NCBI GenBank assembly: GCA_016871375.1
Contig: VFYY01000004.1
Span: forward strand, 1 to 56,047
From: Acidimicrobiia bacterium
GTDB taxonomy: Bacteria; Acidobacteriota; Vicinamibacteria; Vicinamibacterales; UBA2999
DNA: 56,047 bases
Direction: 5' to 3'
How positions within the stretch are numbered: position 1 is the first letter of the stretch; the number at the start of each line of letters is the position of its first letter. Under the pieces are notes generated by a model. That model had not been told where the DNA came from. It saw nothing but the letters and a program-made list of their open reading frames with translations, and made no database searches. Made by a program: the position numbers and the translations under genes. Below, piece after piece: positions 1 to 6,701 of this stretch.

Positions 1-68
1 CGGACCAACGCGTTCCGCTCGTCATCGGTCAGGACCAAGGCTTTCTTGGGGCGTCCAGTCTTTGGCAT
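1..68 (-). mobile_element. IS630-family transposase, 5' end only (runs off window)
   Basis: Reading the minus strand from the ATG at 68 gives MPKTGRPKKALVLTDDERNALV. This looks like the N-terminal helix-turn-helix start of IS630-type transposases, which often begin with RPK..LVLT..ER. Only 22 codons are inside the window, so neither the catalytic DDE domain nor intactness can be judged. Alternative: another HTH protein with the same start. Confidence 0.55.
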
Positions 69-123
69 GCCCCTTTTAGATCACAATGCGCGTTCTATTT
101 CCAGCTATTTCGTTTCCGGGGTA

Positions 124-235
124 CTAGCGCGGTTTCGACTTCTTCGTAGTGTCCGGCTTTAGCCGGACCACACACGGCGGTGCCGATCAACGTGGTCCGG
201 CTAAAGCCGGACACTACGACGTTTCAGAAACCGCT
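124..235. repeat. Hairpin repeat family A, copy 1 (inverted relative to copies 2-4)
   Basis: This is a 112-bp element with two hairpin cores (gtagtgtccggctttagccgg and ccggctaaagccggacactac) around the spacer cacacggcggtgccgatcaa. It is bounded by gcggtttcgac and gtttcagaaaccgc. The same element occurs at 16121, 27951 and 43321, in the opposite orientation. It starts with CTAG, as the other copies do. It lies between the IS630 edge and the 3' end of the PanB-like gene and could end transcription from either side. Confidence 0.85.
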
Positions 236-268
236 CGAAGCCGTTCTGCCGAGCCGTGAAGGCCCGCC

Positions 269-1024
269 CTACTTCCCTCTTACTTGCCGGCCGGCGCGGA
301 CGTCGTCCGCGTAGGCGGTGATGGCGTCGAGTGTGACGCGCGCGACGTTGGCGTAGCGGTCCACGTTGTCGTCGAGCGCGGCGGCGATGTTGCCGATGGC
401 GTTGCCGATGGCGCGCACGCGGCCGTCGAGCCACGGTCCGCCGCCCAGGCCGCCGAGAACGGGAATCGACACGGCACTCACGACGGCGGGCCCCGCCTCT
501 GGACCGGAGTGCCGGAAGTCGAGCATCGACGCCCCCGCGCCTTCCAGCTGGCGGGCGTGCTCGACGTAACGATGTATGTCGATCGTAGTGTCCGGCTTCA
601 GCCGGACCACACTCAGCTGGGCCCAGGTCGCGATGCCGGCCACTGCAACGGCACGCACCGTCTCCGCCGGCGCCTCGAGCTTGACCATGTCCGCGCCGCC
701 GTCGTTCACCAGCGTTCTCGCCGCGCGCACGGCGGCCCCGGGTCCGTCGTTCGCCGCCGCCGCGGGCACGTCGCAGCTCACCAGCGCGCGCCGCACGCCC
801 CGCCGCACGGCGCGGCACGCCAGCAGCATCTCGTCGAGCGTCACGTCCGCTTCGTCGCGCTGTCCCCACAGCGTCATGCCGACCGAGTCGCCCACCGACA
901 CGAGATCGACCCCCGCGCGGTCCACGATCTGCGCGGTCTGGAAGTCGTAGACCACCACGGCGACGATCTTGCGCCCCTCGCGCTTCATGCGCTGCAGCGC
1001 CGCCATCGTCACCGGGTCGGACAC
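269..1024 (-). CDS. PanB-like ketopantoate hydroxymethyltransferase family protein
   Basis: 251 residues, GTG start three bases after the upstream stop. The N-terminal half matches the PanB/PEP-mutase TIM-barrel pattern: VVYDFQTAQIVDRAGVDLVSVGDSVGM, then VTLDEML..CRAVRRG and GGADMVKLEA. PanB makes ketopantoate from 2-oxoisovalerate and methylene-tetrahydrofolate. This copy is slightly short and follows a Rieske oxygenase gene, so it may act on a different 2-oxo acid in a catabolic pathway (inference). Oddity: residues about 138-146 (VVRLKPDTT) are encoded by the hairpin core of repeat family A, inserted in frame between ATWAQLS and IDIHRYVEHAR. Whether the enzyme tolerates this insertion is unknown. 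Confidence 0.75.
   Translation of the reverse strand: MSDPVTMAALQRMKREGRKIVAVVVYDFQTAQIVDRAGVDLVSVGDSVGMTLWGQRDEADVTLDEMLLACRAVRRGVRRALVSCDVPAAAANDGPGAAVRAARTLVNDGGADMVKLEAPAETVRAVAVAGIATWAQLSVVRLKPDTTIDIHRYVEHARQLEGAGASMLDFRHSGPEAGPAVVSAVSIPVLGGLGGGPWLDGRVRAIGNAIGNIAAALDDNVDRYANVARVTLDAITAYADDVRAGRQVRGK
585..612. repeat. Core hairpin of repeat family A inside a coding sequence
   Basis: gtagtgtccggcttcagccggaccacac is the hairpin core of repeat family A. Here it lies inside the PanB-like gene without breaking the frame and adds about nine codons. Confidence 0.85.
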
Positions 1025-1027
1025 GCT

Positions 1028-1387
1028 CTACCGGAAGGACCTGAGGATGTCGTCCACGTAGTCGTCGTCGTTGGTGACGACGACCATGAGCGACCAGGGG
1101 CGGACCTGCGCGAGCGTCCTGGAGAGCGCGGCATCCGAGACCGCGGACGCGCGCACGATGATCGTGTGGGTCATCACGCGCCGGGCGCTGCACGCCTCGC
1201 CGATGATCGCCGCCGCGTGCGCGTCGCTGCCGGCGGCGACGATCATCACCACCAGATCCGCGGTGTCCACGCCGGCCACCAGCCGCGCGATGTCGTGCCC
1301 GGTCGCGGTGTCGAGGTCGATCGTGCGGATGACGCGGCCCGTGGGCGCCTGGCTCGTACGGAACTGCACGGCGCGGAACTGCGTCAC
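1028..1387 (-). CDS. Conserved-looking small protein of unknown function
   Basis: 119 residues from a GTG that overlaps the Rieske oxygenase stop (GTGA), which implies translational coupling. I do not recognise the family. The sequence alternates predicted strands and helices: VIRTIDL, ADLVVMIVAAGSDAHAAAIIGEAC, THTIIVRA, WSLMVVVTNDDDYVDDILRSF. This suggests a small Rossmann-like or flavodoxin-like fold. There is no signal peptide or metal motif. Its place between the oxygenase and PanB-like genes suggests an accessory role in that pathway. The longer ORF in the track is a shadow of the Rieske gene. Confidence 0.6.
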   Translation of the reverse strand: MTQFRAVQFRTSQAPTGRVIRTIDLDTATGHDIARLVAGVDTADLVVMIVAAGSDAHAAAIIGEACSARRVMTHTIIVRASAVSDAALSRTLAQVRPWSLMVVVTNDDDYVDDILRSFR

Positions 1388-2667
1388 ACGGTGGCCGGCT
1401 CGACGCCGGGACGCGCGACGAGCGCCTCGCGCGCCGCGTCCTTGAACGGCTGGTCGGGCGGCAGGACGACCGCCGCGGAGCGCACCCGCTGATGGACAGG
1501 ATCGACGCCGGGCGGCACCGTGCCCGACTCCTCGAGCGCCTTCACCGCACGCAGCAGCTTCTGGCGCGCCACGATGATGCCGCTGTCGGTGGAGACGAGC
1601 GTCTCCTTCGTCCGATCGACGATCGGCCCCATGCTCTCCTGCAGCGAGGCGTCCTGCATGGCGATCCCCGTGATGCCGCTGTAGGTGCGGCCCTCGCGCT
1701 GCGCCACGCGGTCCATCAGGTAGTCGTTGTCCCTGTGCGCGAGCGGCCGGTAGTTCGCGTCCACCTTCGCATGAATGCCGAGGCCGGCGCGCATCGCGGC
1801 CAGCTCGCCATCCGTCAGCGCGCGCGTCGGGTGGTAGTCGAAGCTCCACGCCCAGCAGTTCTCGTCGTCGATGGGAATCCAGAAGTGGCCGTGCACCGGA
1901 TGGCCGCCGCGGGGCGGAATCATCGTGTACGACGGCATCACCCACTGCGTGATGCGCCAGTAGTAGTGGCCGTGTTCGGCGTTGCGGCGCGCGCCGATGT
2001 AGAGGCCGCCCGCGCTCTCGACCACCTCGAAGACGGGGCTGAGGTCGCTGAGGTTGTAGCGGTTGCCGCGCGTGCCCTTGAACAGCGGATCGGTGTTGAG
2101 GCTGCCGCGGTGCAGGAACGAGACGTGGCTCGAGTCGATGCCGCCTTCCATCGCCTGCAGCCAGTTGCACTCCTGCATGCGCTTCGACATGTACGACTGG
2201 TTCGCCGGCACGGTGGCGAACTCGTAGGCAGGCCGCGGCGGCTCGCTGTCGGCCGGTCCCAGGTAGGTCCAGAGCACGCCGCCCTGCTCGACGAGCGGAT
2301 ACGACTTGAGCGTCACCTTCTTCGCGAACGCGGTGTGCTCCGGCTCGTTCGGCATGTCCGTGCACTGGCCGGTGACGTCGAATTTCCAGCCGTGATACGG
2401 ACAGCGCAGCCCGCATTCCTCGTTCCGGCCGAACCACAGCGAGACACCGCGGTGCGCGCAGAACTCGTCCATCAACCCGAGCCGGCCGTCGGTGTCGCGG
2501 AACGCGATCAGCCGCTCGGACAGCAGCTTCACGCGCACCGGCGGACAGTCGGGCTCCGGCAGCTCCTCCGCCAGCAGCGCGGGGATCCAGTAGCGGCGGA
2601 AGAGACGCCCGAGCGGCGTCCCCGGTCCCGTCTGGGTCAGGAGATCGTTCTGTTCCTTCTTGAGCAT
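1384..2667 (-). CDS. Rieske [2Fe-2S] aromatic ring-hydroxylating oxygenase, alpha subunit
   Basis: 427 residues, ATG start. The N-terminal Rieske domain has both cluster motifs: C70-x-H72 (FCAHRG) and C89-xx-H92 (CPYHGW). The catalytic domain carries EGGIDSSHVSFLH, which fits the mononuclear iron 2-His-1-carboxylate site of phthalate 4,5-dioxygenase-like enzymes. Such enzymes use O2 and reductase-supplied electrons to hydroxylate or demethylate aromatic substrates. No dedicated reductase or ferredoxin gene is in the window, so electrons must come from elsewhere. First gene of an operon with the unknown 119-residue protein and the PanB-like enzyme. Substrate unknown; the phthalate type is only the closest pattern. 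Confidence 0.9.
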   Translation of the reverse strand: MLKKEQNDLLTQTGPGTPLGRLFRRYWIPALLAEELPEPDCPPVRVKLLSERLIAFRDTDGRLGLMDEFCAHRGVSLWFGRNEECGLRCPYHGWKFDVTGQCTDMPNEPEHTAFAKKVTLKSYPLVEQGGVLWTYLGPADSEPPRPAYEFATVPANQSYMSKRMQECNWLQAMEGGIDSSHVSFLHRGSLNTDPLFKGTRGNRYNLSDLSPVFEVVESAGGLYIGARRNAEHGHYYWRITQWVMPSYTMIPPRGGHPVHGHFWIPIDDENCWAWSFDYHPTRALTDGELAAMRAGLGIHAKVDANYRPLAHRDNDYLMDRVAQREGRTYSGITGIAMQDASLQESMGPIVDRTKETLVSTDSGIIVARQKLLRAVKALEESGTVPPGVDPVHQRVRSAAVVLPPDQPFKDAAREALVARPGVEPATV

Positions 2668-2690
2668 GCGTCTGTTCGAATTATCCTACT

Positions 2691-2718
2691 GCCGACCGCC
2701 GACTGCCGACTGCCGACT
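2691..2718. repeat. Four tandem heptamers (GCCGACY) abutting the aroE-like start codon
   Basis: gccgacc followed by three gccgact units ends one base before the ATG at 2719. The array takes the place where a ribosome binding site would be. It lies in the 51-bp gap between the divergent Rieske and shikimate dehydrogenase-like genes. Confidence 0.9.
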
Positions 2719-3561
2719 ATGTCCGATTTTTTTCATCTCGCGGGCGTCATGGGGTGGCCGGTGATGCACTCGCGCTCCCCCGCGCTCCACAACTACTGGT
2801 TCCGGCAGCATGGCCTCGCGGGCACCTACGTCCCGCTCGCCATCAGGCCGGAAAATCTCGCACCCGCCCTGCGGGCGCTTGCGCCGCTGGGATTTGCCGG
2901 CTGCAACCTCACGATTCCCCACAAGCAGCAGGCGATGGCCATCGTGGACGAGGTCGACCCCGTGGCGCGCCGCATCGGGGCCATCAGCTGCGTCGTCGTC
3001 CGCGATGACGGGTCGCTGGCGGGGACCAATAACGACAGCTACGGGTTCATCCAGAACGTGCTGCAGCACCACCCATCGTGGCGGGCCGACGCGGGGCCGG
3101 CCGTGGTCGTCGGCGCGGGTGGCGGCGCGCGCGCAGTGATCTACAGCCTGGCGGACCGCGGCGCGCGTGAGATCCGCGTCGTCAACCGCTCGCCCGAACG
3201 GGCGCGGGCGCTCGCGAAGGAATTCGGTCCGCCGCTGGTCGCCGTGCCCTGGGAGGACCGCGGCGCCTCGCTCGCCGGCGCGGCCATGCTCGTCAACACG
3301 ACCAGCCAGGGCATGGTCGGCCACCCGCCGCTCGACCTCAGCCTCGACGCGCTGCCCACCCGCGCGCTCGTCTGCGACATCGTCTACGTGCCGCTGGAGA
3401 CGCCGCTCCTGACCGCCGCCGGCCACCGCGGCAATCCCACGGTCGACGGCCTCGGCATGCTGCTCCACCAGGGCCGGCCGGCCTGGAAGGCGTGGTTCGG
3501 CATCGAGCCGCAGGTGACGCCCGAACTCCGCGCGTCGATCGAATCAACGTTCCAGCTGTAG
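2719..3561 (+). CDS. aroE: Shikimate/quinate dehydrogenase-like protein
   Basis: 280 residues, the usual AroE length. The substrate domain has SRSPALHN and NLTIPHKQ with the expected catalytic Lys69, and GTNNDSYGF with Asp106. The NADP-binding domain begins with VVVGAGGGARA (about 129-139) followed by VNRSPERAR. The family reduces 3-dehydroshikimate, or oxidises quinate/shikimate in catabolic paralogues. It is divergent from the Rieske operon and 51 bp away, so a catabolic role is possible, but a biosynthetic AroE cannot be excluded. No Shine-Dalgarno is visible because heptamer repeats abut the start. Confidence 0.9.
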   Translation: MSDFFHLAGVMGWPVMHSRSPALHNYWFRQHGLAGTYVPLAIRPENLAPALRALAPLGFAGCNLTIPHKQQAMAIVDEVDPVARRIGAISCVVVRDDGSLAGTNNDSYGFIQNVLQHHPSWRADAGPAVVVGAGGGARAVIYSLADRGAREIRVVNRSPERARALAKEFGPPLVAVPWEDRGASLAGAAMLVNTTSQGMVGHPPLDLSLDALPTRALVCDIVYVPLETPLLTAAGHRGNPTVDGLGMLLHQGRPAWKAWFGIEPQVTPELRASIESTFQL

Positions 3562-3922
3562 GAGGGTGCCGCAATCTCGATGCCCACGCCGACCACCCAG
3601 ACGACCGTCTGCGCTGTCTTCACTCTTTGCGACACCTTGGCCAACTCCGCCTGCACTGCCTTCTGAATTCGCGGGCCCGCAGAGGGTCTCAGCCGTCCTT
3701 GGGTTCACACGTGCGGCTCAGCCGCGGCGGGTGGCGCCGGGTGGGGCCGCCCCGCCCGCGCCGCAGGCGCCTCCCCCGTGTGGGTGCTCGTGGCGCCGAG
3801 CACGGGTGGGGCTACCCGGCGACAGGACCCGCCGCGGTCCAAGTCCCGCGAGTTTCCGGAGGCCCGAGCCTCCCGCTGCCGCGCTTGGTCCGGCTGAAGC
3901 CGGACACTACGTACGCTGCGGA
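3562..3922. other. 361-bp gap: possible gene remnant and hairpin-rich DNA
   Basis: Two 3' ends converge here (aroE-like and class II aldolase). On the minus strand near 3560-3670 the frame IQKAVQAELAKVSQRVKTAQTVVWVVGVGIEIAA looks protein-like (amphipathic helix plus membrane segment) but has no upstream gene, so it is at most a fragment. The stretch 3700-3880 is very GC-rich with short inverted repeats. A lone family A hairpin core follows at 3886-3910. Confidence 0.4.
3886..3910. repeat. Solo hairpin core of repeat family A
   Basis: tggtccggctgaagccggacactac lies 12 bp beyond the stop codon of the minus-strand class II aldolase gene, where it could act as a terminator-like hairpin. The outer arms of the full element are absent. 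Confidence 0.75.
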
Positions 3923-4597
3923 TCACCCAATCTTCGAGTAGTAGTGGTCCCAGGTCTTCTTGAACAGGTTCGCGGACCAGAGCTTCTCGCGGCACGCCTG
4001 CTGCTCGGCTTCGCTGAAAACGTACGGATCGCCGATCTGCATCGCCATGTACTGGCGGTAGGCGTTCTCCTCCAGGTACGCCGCGAGGACGAAGGCTTCG
4101 ACGACGGTGGCGCCGACGGTGACCGCGCCATGCGCCTTGAGCAGCGCGGCGGGGCGCGCGCCGAGCGTGGCGGCGAGCTTCTCGCCCATCGGCCTGGTGT
4201 TGACCGAGAGCGGCGAGTCCATCACCGGCATGTCGCCGAGCAGGACACCCTGCGCGTAGACCGCCTTGTACGGGACGCCGGTCATCGTCAGGAACGTGGA
4301 CCACTGCGGATGCGTGTGCATCACGGAGTGCACGTCCGGCCGGGCGCGGTAGATCTCGGCGTGGATGTGGAACTCGAGCGGCGGCCGCGCGTCGCCGTCC
4401 ACCAGGTCGCCCTTCAGGTTCACGGTGACGATGTCGTTGGTGGTCAGCGTGCCGCGGACGGACGCGCCTGAGTTGATGTAGAACGACGTCTCGTCCCGCC
4501 GCGCGCTGCAGTGGCCGTTGTGGTCGATGATGCCGGCGCGCTCCAGCATGCGGATCGCATCGACGAGCTGCTGCTTCACATCACTCGCTTTTTCCAT
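3923..4597 (-). CDS. Class II aldolase/adducin-family protein (copy 1)
   Basis: About 224 residues. The metal-binding His pattern of FucA/AraD-type class II aldolases is present: EFHIHAEIY and VMHTHPQW, with a third His in LKAHGAVTVG. Members include aldolases, epimerases and hydroxy-aromatic-acid decarboxylases, so the reaction cannot be fixed. The start is ambiguous: ATG 4606, ATG 4597 (chosen; GGGAG just upstream) or GTG 4579, which would give a GTGA overlap with the upstream stop. Last gene of the ADH - aldolase - aldolase operon. Confidence 0.82.
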   Translation of the reverse strand: MEKASDVKQQLVDAIRMLERAGIIDHNGHCSARRDETSFYINSGASVRGTLTTNDIVTVNLKGDLVDGDARPPLEFHIHAEIYRARPDVHSVMHTHPQWSTFLTMTGVPYKAVYAQGVLLGDMPVMDSPLSVNTRPMGEKLAATLGARPAALLKAHGAVTVGATVVEAFVLAAYLEENAYRQYMAMQIGDPYVFSEAEQQACREKLWSANLFKKTWDHYYSKIG

Positions 4598-5304
4598 AAC
4601 TCCCATGACCGGCCGAGCGTCGCCAGGTTGACAGCGTCGGCCTTCCGCCCTTCTTCTTCATCGAGTGCGGCGATCTCGCCGCCGAGCGCCGCGGCCTGCA
4701 ACTGCACCCGCGCGCTGACCTCGGTGAAGACCGCGCGGAACACGGCCGCCTGGATGCTCGGGCCGACCGCGACGAACCCGTGCGCGCGCAGCAGCACCAC
4801 GTGCTTGTCGCCGAGCGCCTCGGCCAGCGCGGCGCCGCGTTCCGCGCTGCTGATCACGATGTCGCTGGCGCCGAATTTCTCGCGGATGTCGAAGACGGGC
4901 ACGCCCGCCGCGAGGAACGCGGCGTTGTGGTACGTGGCGCGCATCGGCGTGTCTGTCAGCCCGAACGGGATGACCGACGTCGAGTGCCCGTGCGCGATCG
5001 CCATGACATCCGATCGCTTGCGGTAAATCTCGGCGTGGAGGAAGCGCTCGACGAACGGCGACCGCCCGCGCGCGTCGATCGCCTCGCCGTCGAGCGTCAG
5101 CTCCATGATGTCGTCGGCGGTGACGAGCGCCGGCGCAAGGGACCGCGACATGAGAAAGCGATCGGCCTTCGCCGGATGCCGCATCGACGTATGGCCGGCG
5201 GCGTCGAACACGCCTCGATCGGCGAGGATGCGGCTCGCCGCCGCCAGGTCCTCGAGGATCGCGCTTGCCACGCCGACGCGTTGCGAAGGCGGGTCTACTT
5301 CCAC
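4576..5304 (-). CDS. Class II aldolase/adducin-family protein (copy 2)
   Basis: 242 residues, GTG start overlapping the ADH stop by 10 bp. It is a divergent paralogue of the next gene. ERFLHAEIYRKR and AIAHGHSTSV supply two of the three expected metal-ligand regions, and LLRAHGFVAVG supplies the third. The HIH motif of copy 1 is reduced to FLH. The tandem paralogues could form a hetero-oligomer or catalyse successive steps; this is inference. Confidence 0.82.
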   Translation of the reverse strand: MEVDPPSQRVGVASAILEDLAAASRILADRGVFDAAGHTSMRHPAKADRFLMSRSLAPALVTADDIMELTLDGEAIDARGRSPFVERFLHAEIYRKRSDVMAIAHGHSTSVIPFGLTDTPMRATYHNAAFLAAGVPVFDIREKFGASDIVISSAERGAALAEALGDKHVVLLRAHGFVAVGPSIQAAVFRAVFTEVSARVQLQAAALGGEIAALDEEEGRKADAVNLATLGRSWELWKKRVM

Positions 5305-6395
5305 GGCATCACGGACACGTGAATGGCGCCCGGCGCGCCCTCGCCGCCCACGGACTTGATCGCATGGTCCACCTCCGACAGGCCGAACCGGTGGGTCGTC
5401 ATCAGCTCCAGCGGGAACCGCCGCGCGGCAAGGTGGTACAGCGCGAGCTCCACGGCGCGGTACGAGTGGCCGCGCGCGCTCTTGAGCGTCATCCCCTTGC
5501 GCGTCAGCCGGCCGATCGGGAAGTCCGGGAAGGTCGCGTTCCCCTCACCCTGGATCACCATCGTGCCGCCGCGGCGCTTCGTCGCTTCGATTCCGAGCAG
5601 CACCGCCGCCTTGCCGGCGCCGCTCGTGCAGTCCACGACGACGTCCACGCCGCGGCCGCCGGTGATGGCCATGATGCGGTCGAGCGCGTTCTCCTTCTCG
5701 ACGTCGATGACCTCGTCAGCGCCCATCTGCTTCGCCACTTGGAGCCGCCGCGCGTCCTTCGACGTCCCGGTGACGATGACGCGATCCGCGCCGGCCTGGC
5801 GCGCGGCCATCGCGCAGCACAGGCCCTGCTGCCCCGGCCCCTGGATCAGCACGGTGGAGGCGTAGCCGACGCCGCCGTCCATCAGCGTCCACTGGATGCC
5901 GTTCGACATCGGCGTCGCGATCCCCGCCTCCTCGGGCGAGAGGCCGGGCGGCACGCGGTGCAGCACCGCGTTCAGCGGCAGGTAGACGTAGTGGCTGAAG
6001 CCGCCCCAGAGCGACGGCGCGATCTCGATGGAGGTGTAGCCGTAGCGGATGGCCTTCGGGTCGTAGAACCACTCGGTGGCCGCGCAGTGGCGGTACTCGC
6101 CCCTGTGGTCCCACTCGCAGTGGCCGCACGGCAGATAGTGCTCGAGGAAGACGAGGTCGCCCTCCCTGAAGCCCTTGTGCCGCTCGAACAGGCGGCCGAC
6201 TCTGGCGAGATAGCCCACGTTTTCGTGGCCCATAATCAACGGCGCCCCGCGCAGCGGCAGCTTGTACTGGCTGACGTCGGTGCCGCAGACGCCCGCCACC
6301 TCCATCCTCAGCAGCGCCGCGTCGGGCGGGATCTCGGGCAGGTCGAACTCGCGCACTTCCGTGGTGGCCGGGCCGGTCTTGAGCGCGGCCAGCAT
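5295..6395 (-). CDS. Zinc-dependent alcohol dehydrogenase (MDR superfamily)
   Basis: 366 residues. Catalytic zinc motifs GVCGTD and GHENVG and the structural-zinc cluster C-x2-C...C (LPCGHCEWDHRGEYRHC) are present, followed by an NAD-binding fold (VLIQGPGQQGLCCAMAARQAG). The track extends to a TTG at 6407. I prefer the ATG at 6395, preceded by GGCGGA at good spacing. It oxidises or reduces an alcohol/aldehyde with NAD(P). Its operon with two class II aldolase genes fits an aldol-cleavage and redox sequence. Substrate not readable. Confidence 0.88.
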   Translation of the reverse strand: MLAALKTGPATTEVREFDLPEIPPDAALLRMEVAGVCGTDVSQYKLPLRGAPLIMGHENVGYLARVGRLFERHKGFREGDLVFLEHYLPCGHCEWDHRGEYRHCAATEWFYDPKAIRYGYTSIEIAPSLWGGFSHYVYLPLNAVLHRVPPGLSPEEAGIATPMSNGIQWTLMDGGVGYASTVLIQGPGQQGLCCAMAARQAGADRVIVTGTSKDARRLQVAKQMGADEVIDVEKENALDRIMAITGGRGVDVVVDCTSGAGKAAVLLGIEATKRRGGTMVIQGEGNATFPDFPIGRLTRKGMTLKSARGHSYRAVELALYHLAARRFPLELMTTHRFGLSEVDHAIKSVGGEGAPGAIHVSVMPWK

Positions 6396-6485
6396 CTTTT
6401 CCGCCAAAACGGTGGTCCTCCGGTCTTGCGCCGGATACGGCGCGAAGCCATCATATGCGCCCGGCTCCGGGAAAAGCAGCAGCCT

Positions 6486-6701
6486 ATGTTCACCCAGCTC
6501 ACGATCCGCGAGCGCAACCGCATCTCGGTCGTCGGCGACGGCATCGAGGCGCTGGCGTTCCTGCGCCGCGAGGGCCAGTACGCGAACGCGCCGCAGTGCA
6601 GCTGCTACGTCGCCACGCCGGTGGACCTGCCGCGCTTCCTGGAGGTCGTCCGCGCCATCGAGGACTTCTGGCTGTGCGTCGTCCAGCTGCCGCCGCGATG
6701 A
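6486..6701 (+). pseudogene. Collapsed Rcp1-type response regulator remnant
   Basis: 71 codons. RNRISVVGDGIEALAFLRREGQYANAPQ matches the early part of Rcp1-like single-domain response regulators. The next residues, CSCYVATPVDLPRFLEVVRAIEDFWLCVVQLPP, match their C-terminus (alpha4-beta5-alpha5). The intervening strand with the phosphoacceptor Asp and the conserved Thr/Ser is missing, and the first beta strand with the acidic pocket is replaced. It keeps an ATGA overlap with the hybrid kinase, as an intact regulator would. Without the Asp it cannot be phosphorylated. No Shine-Dalgarno seen. Confidence 0.7.

Noticed and set aside
1492-2700. Long plus-strand frame upstream of the aroE-like start
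   Set aside because: It is the antisense shadow of the Rieske oxygenase. Protein-like sequence begins only at MSDFFHLAGV.
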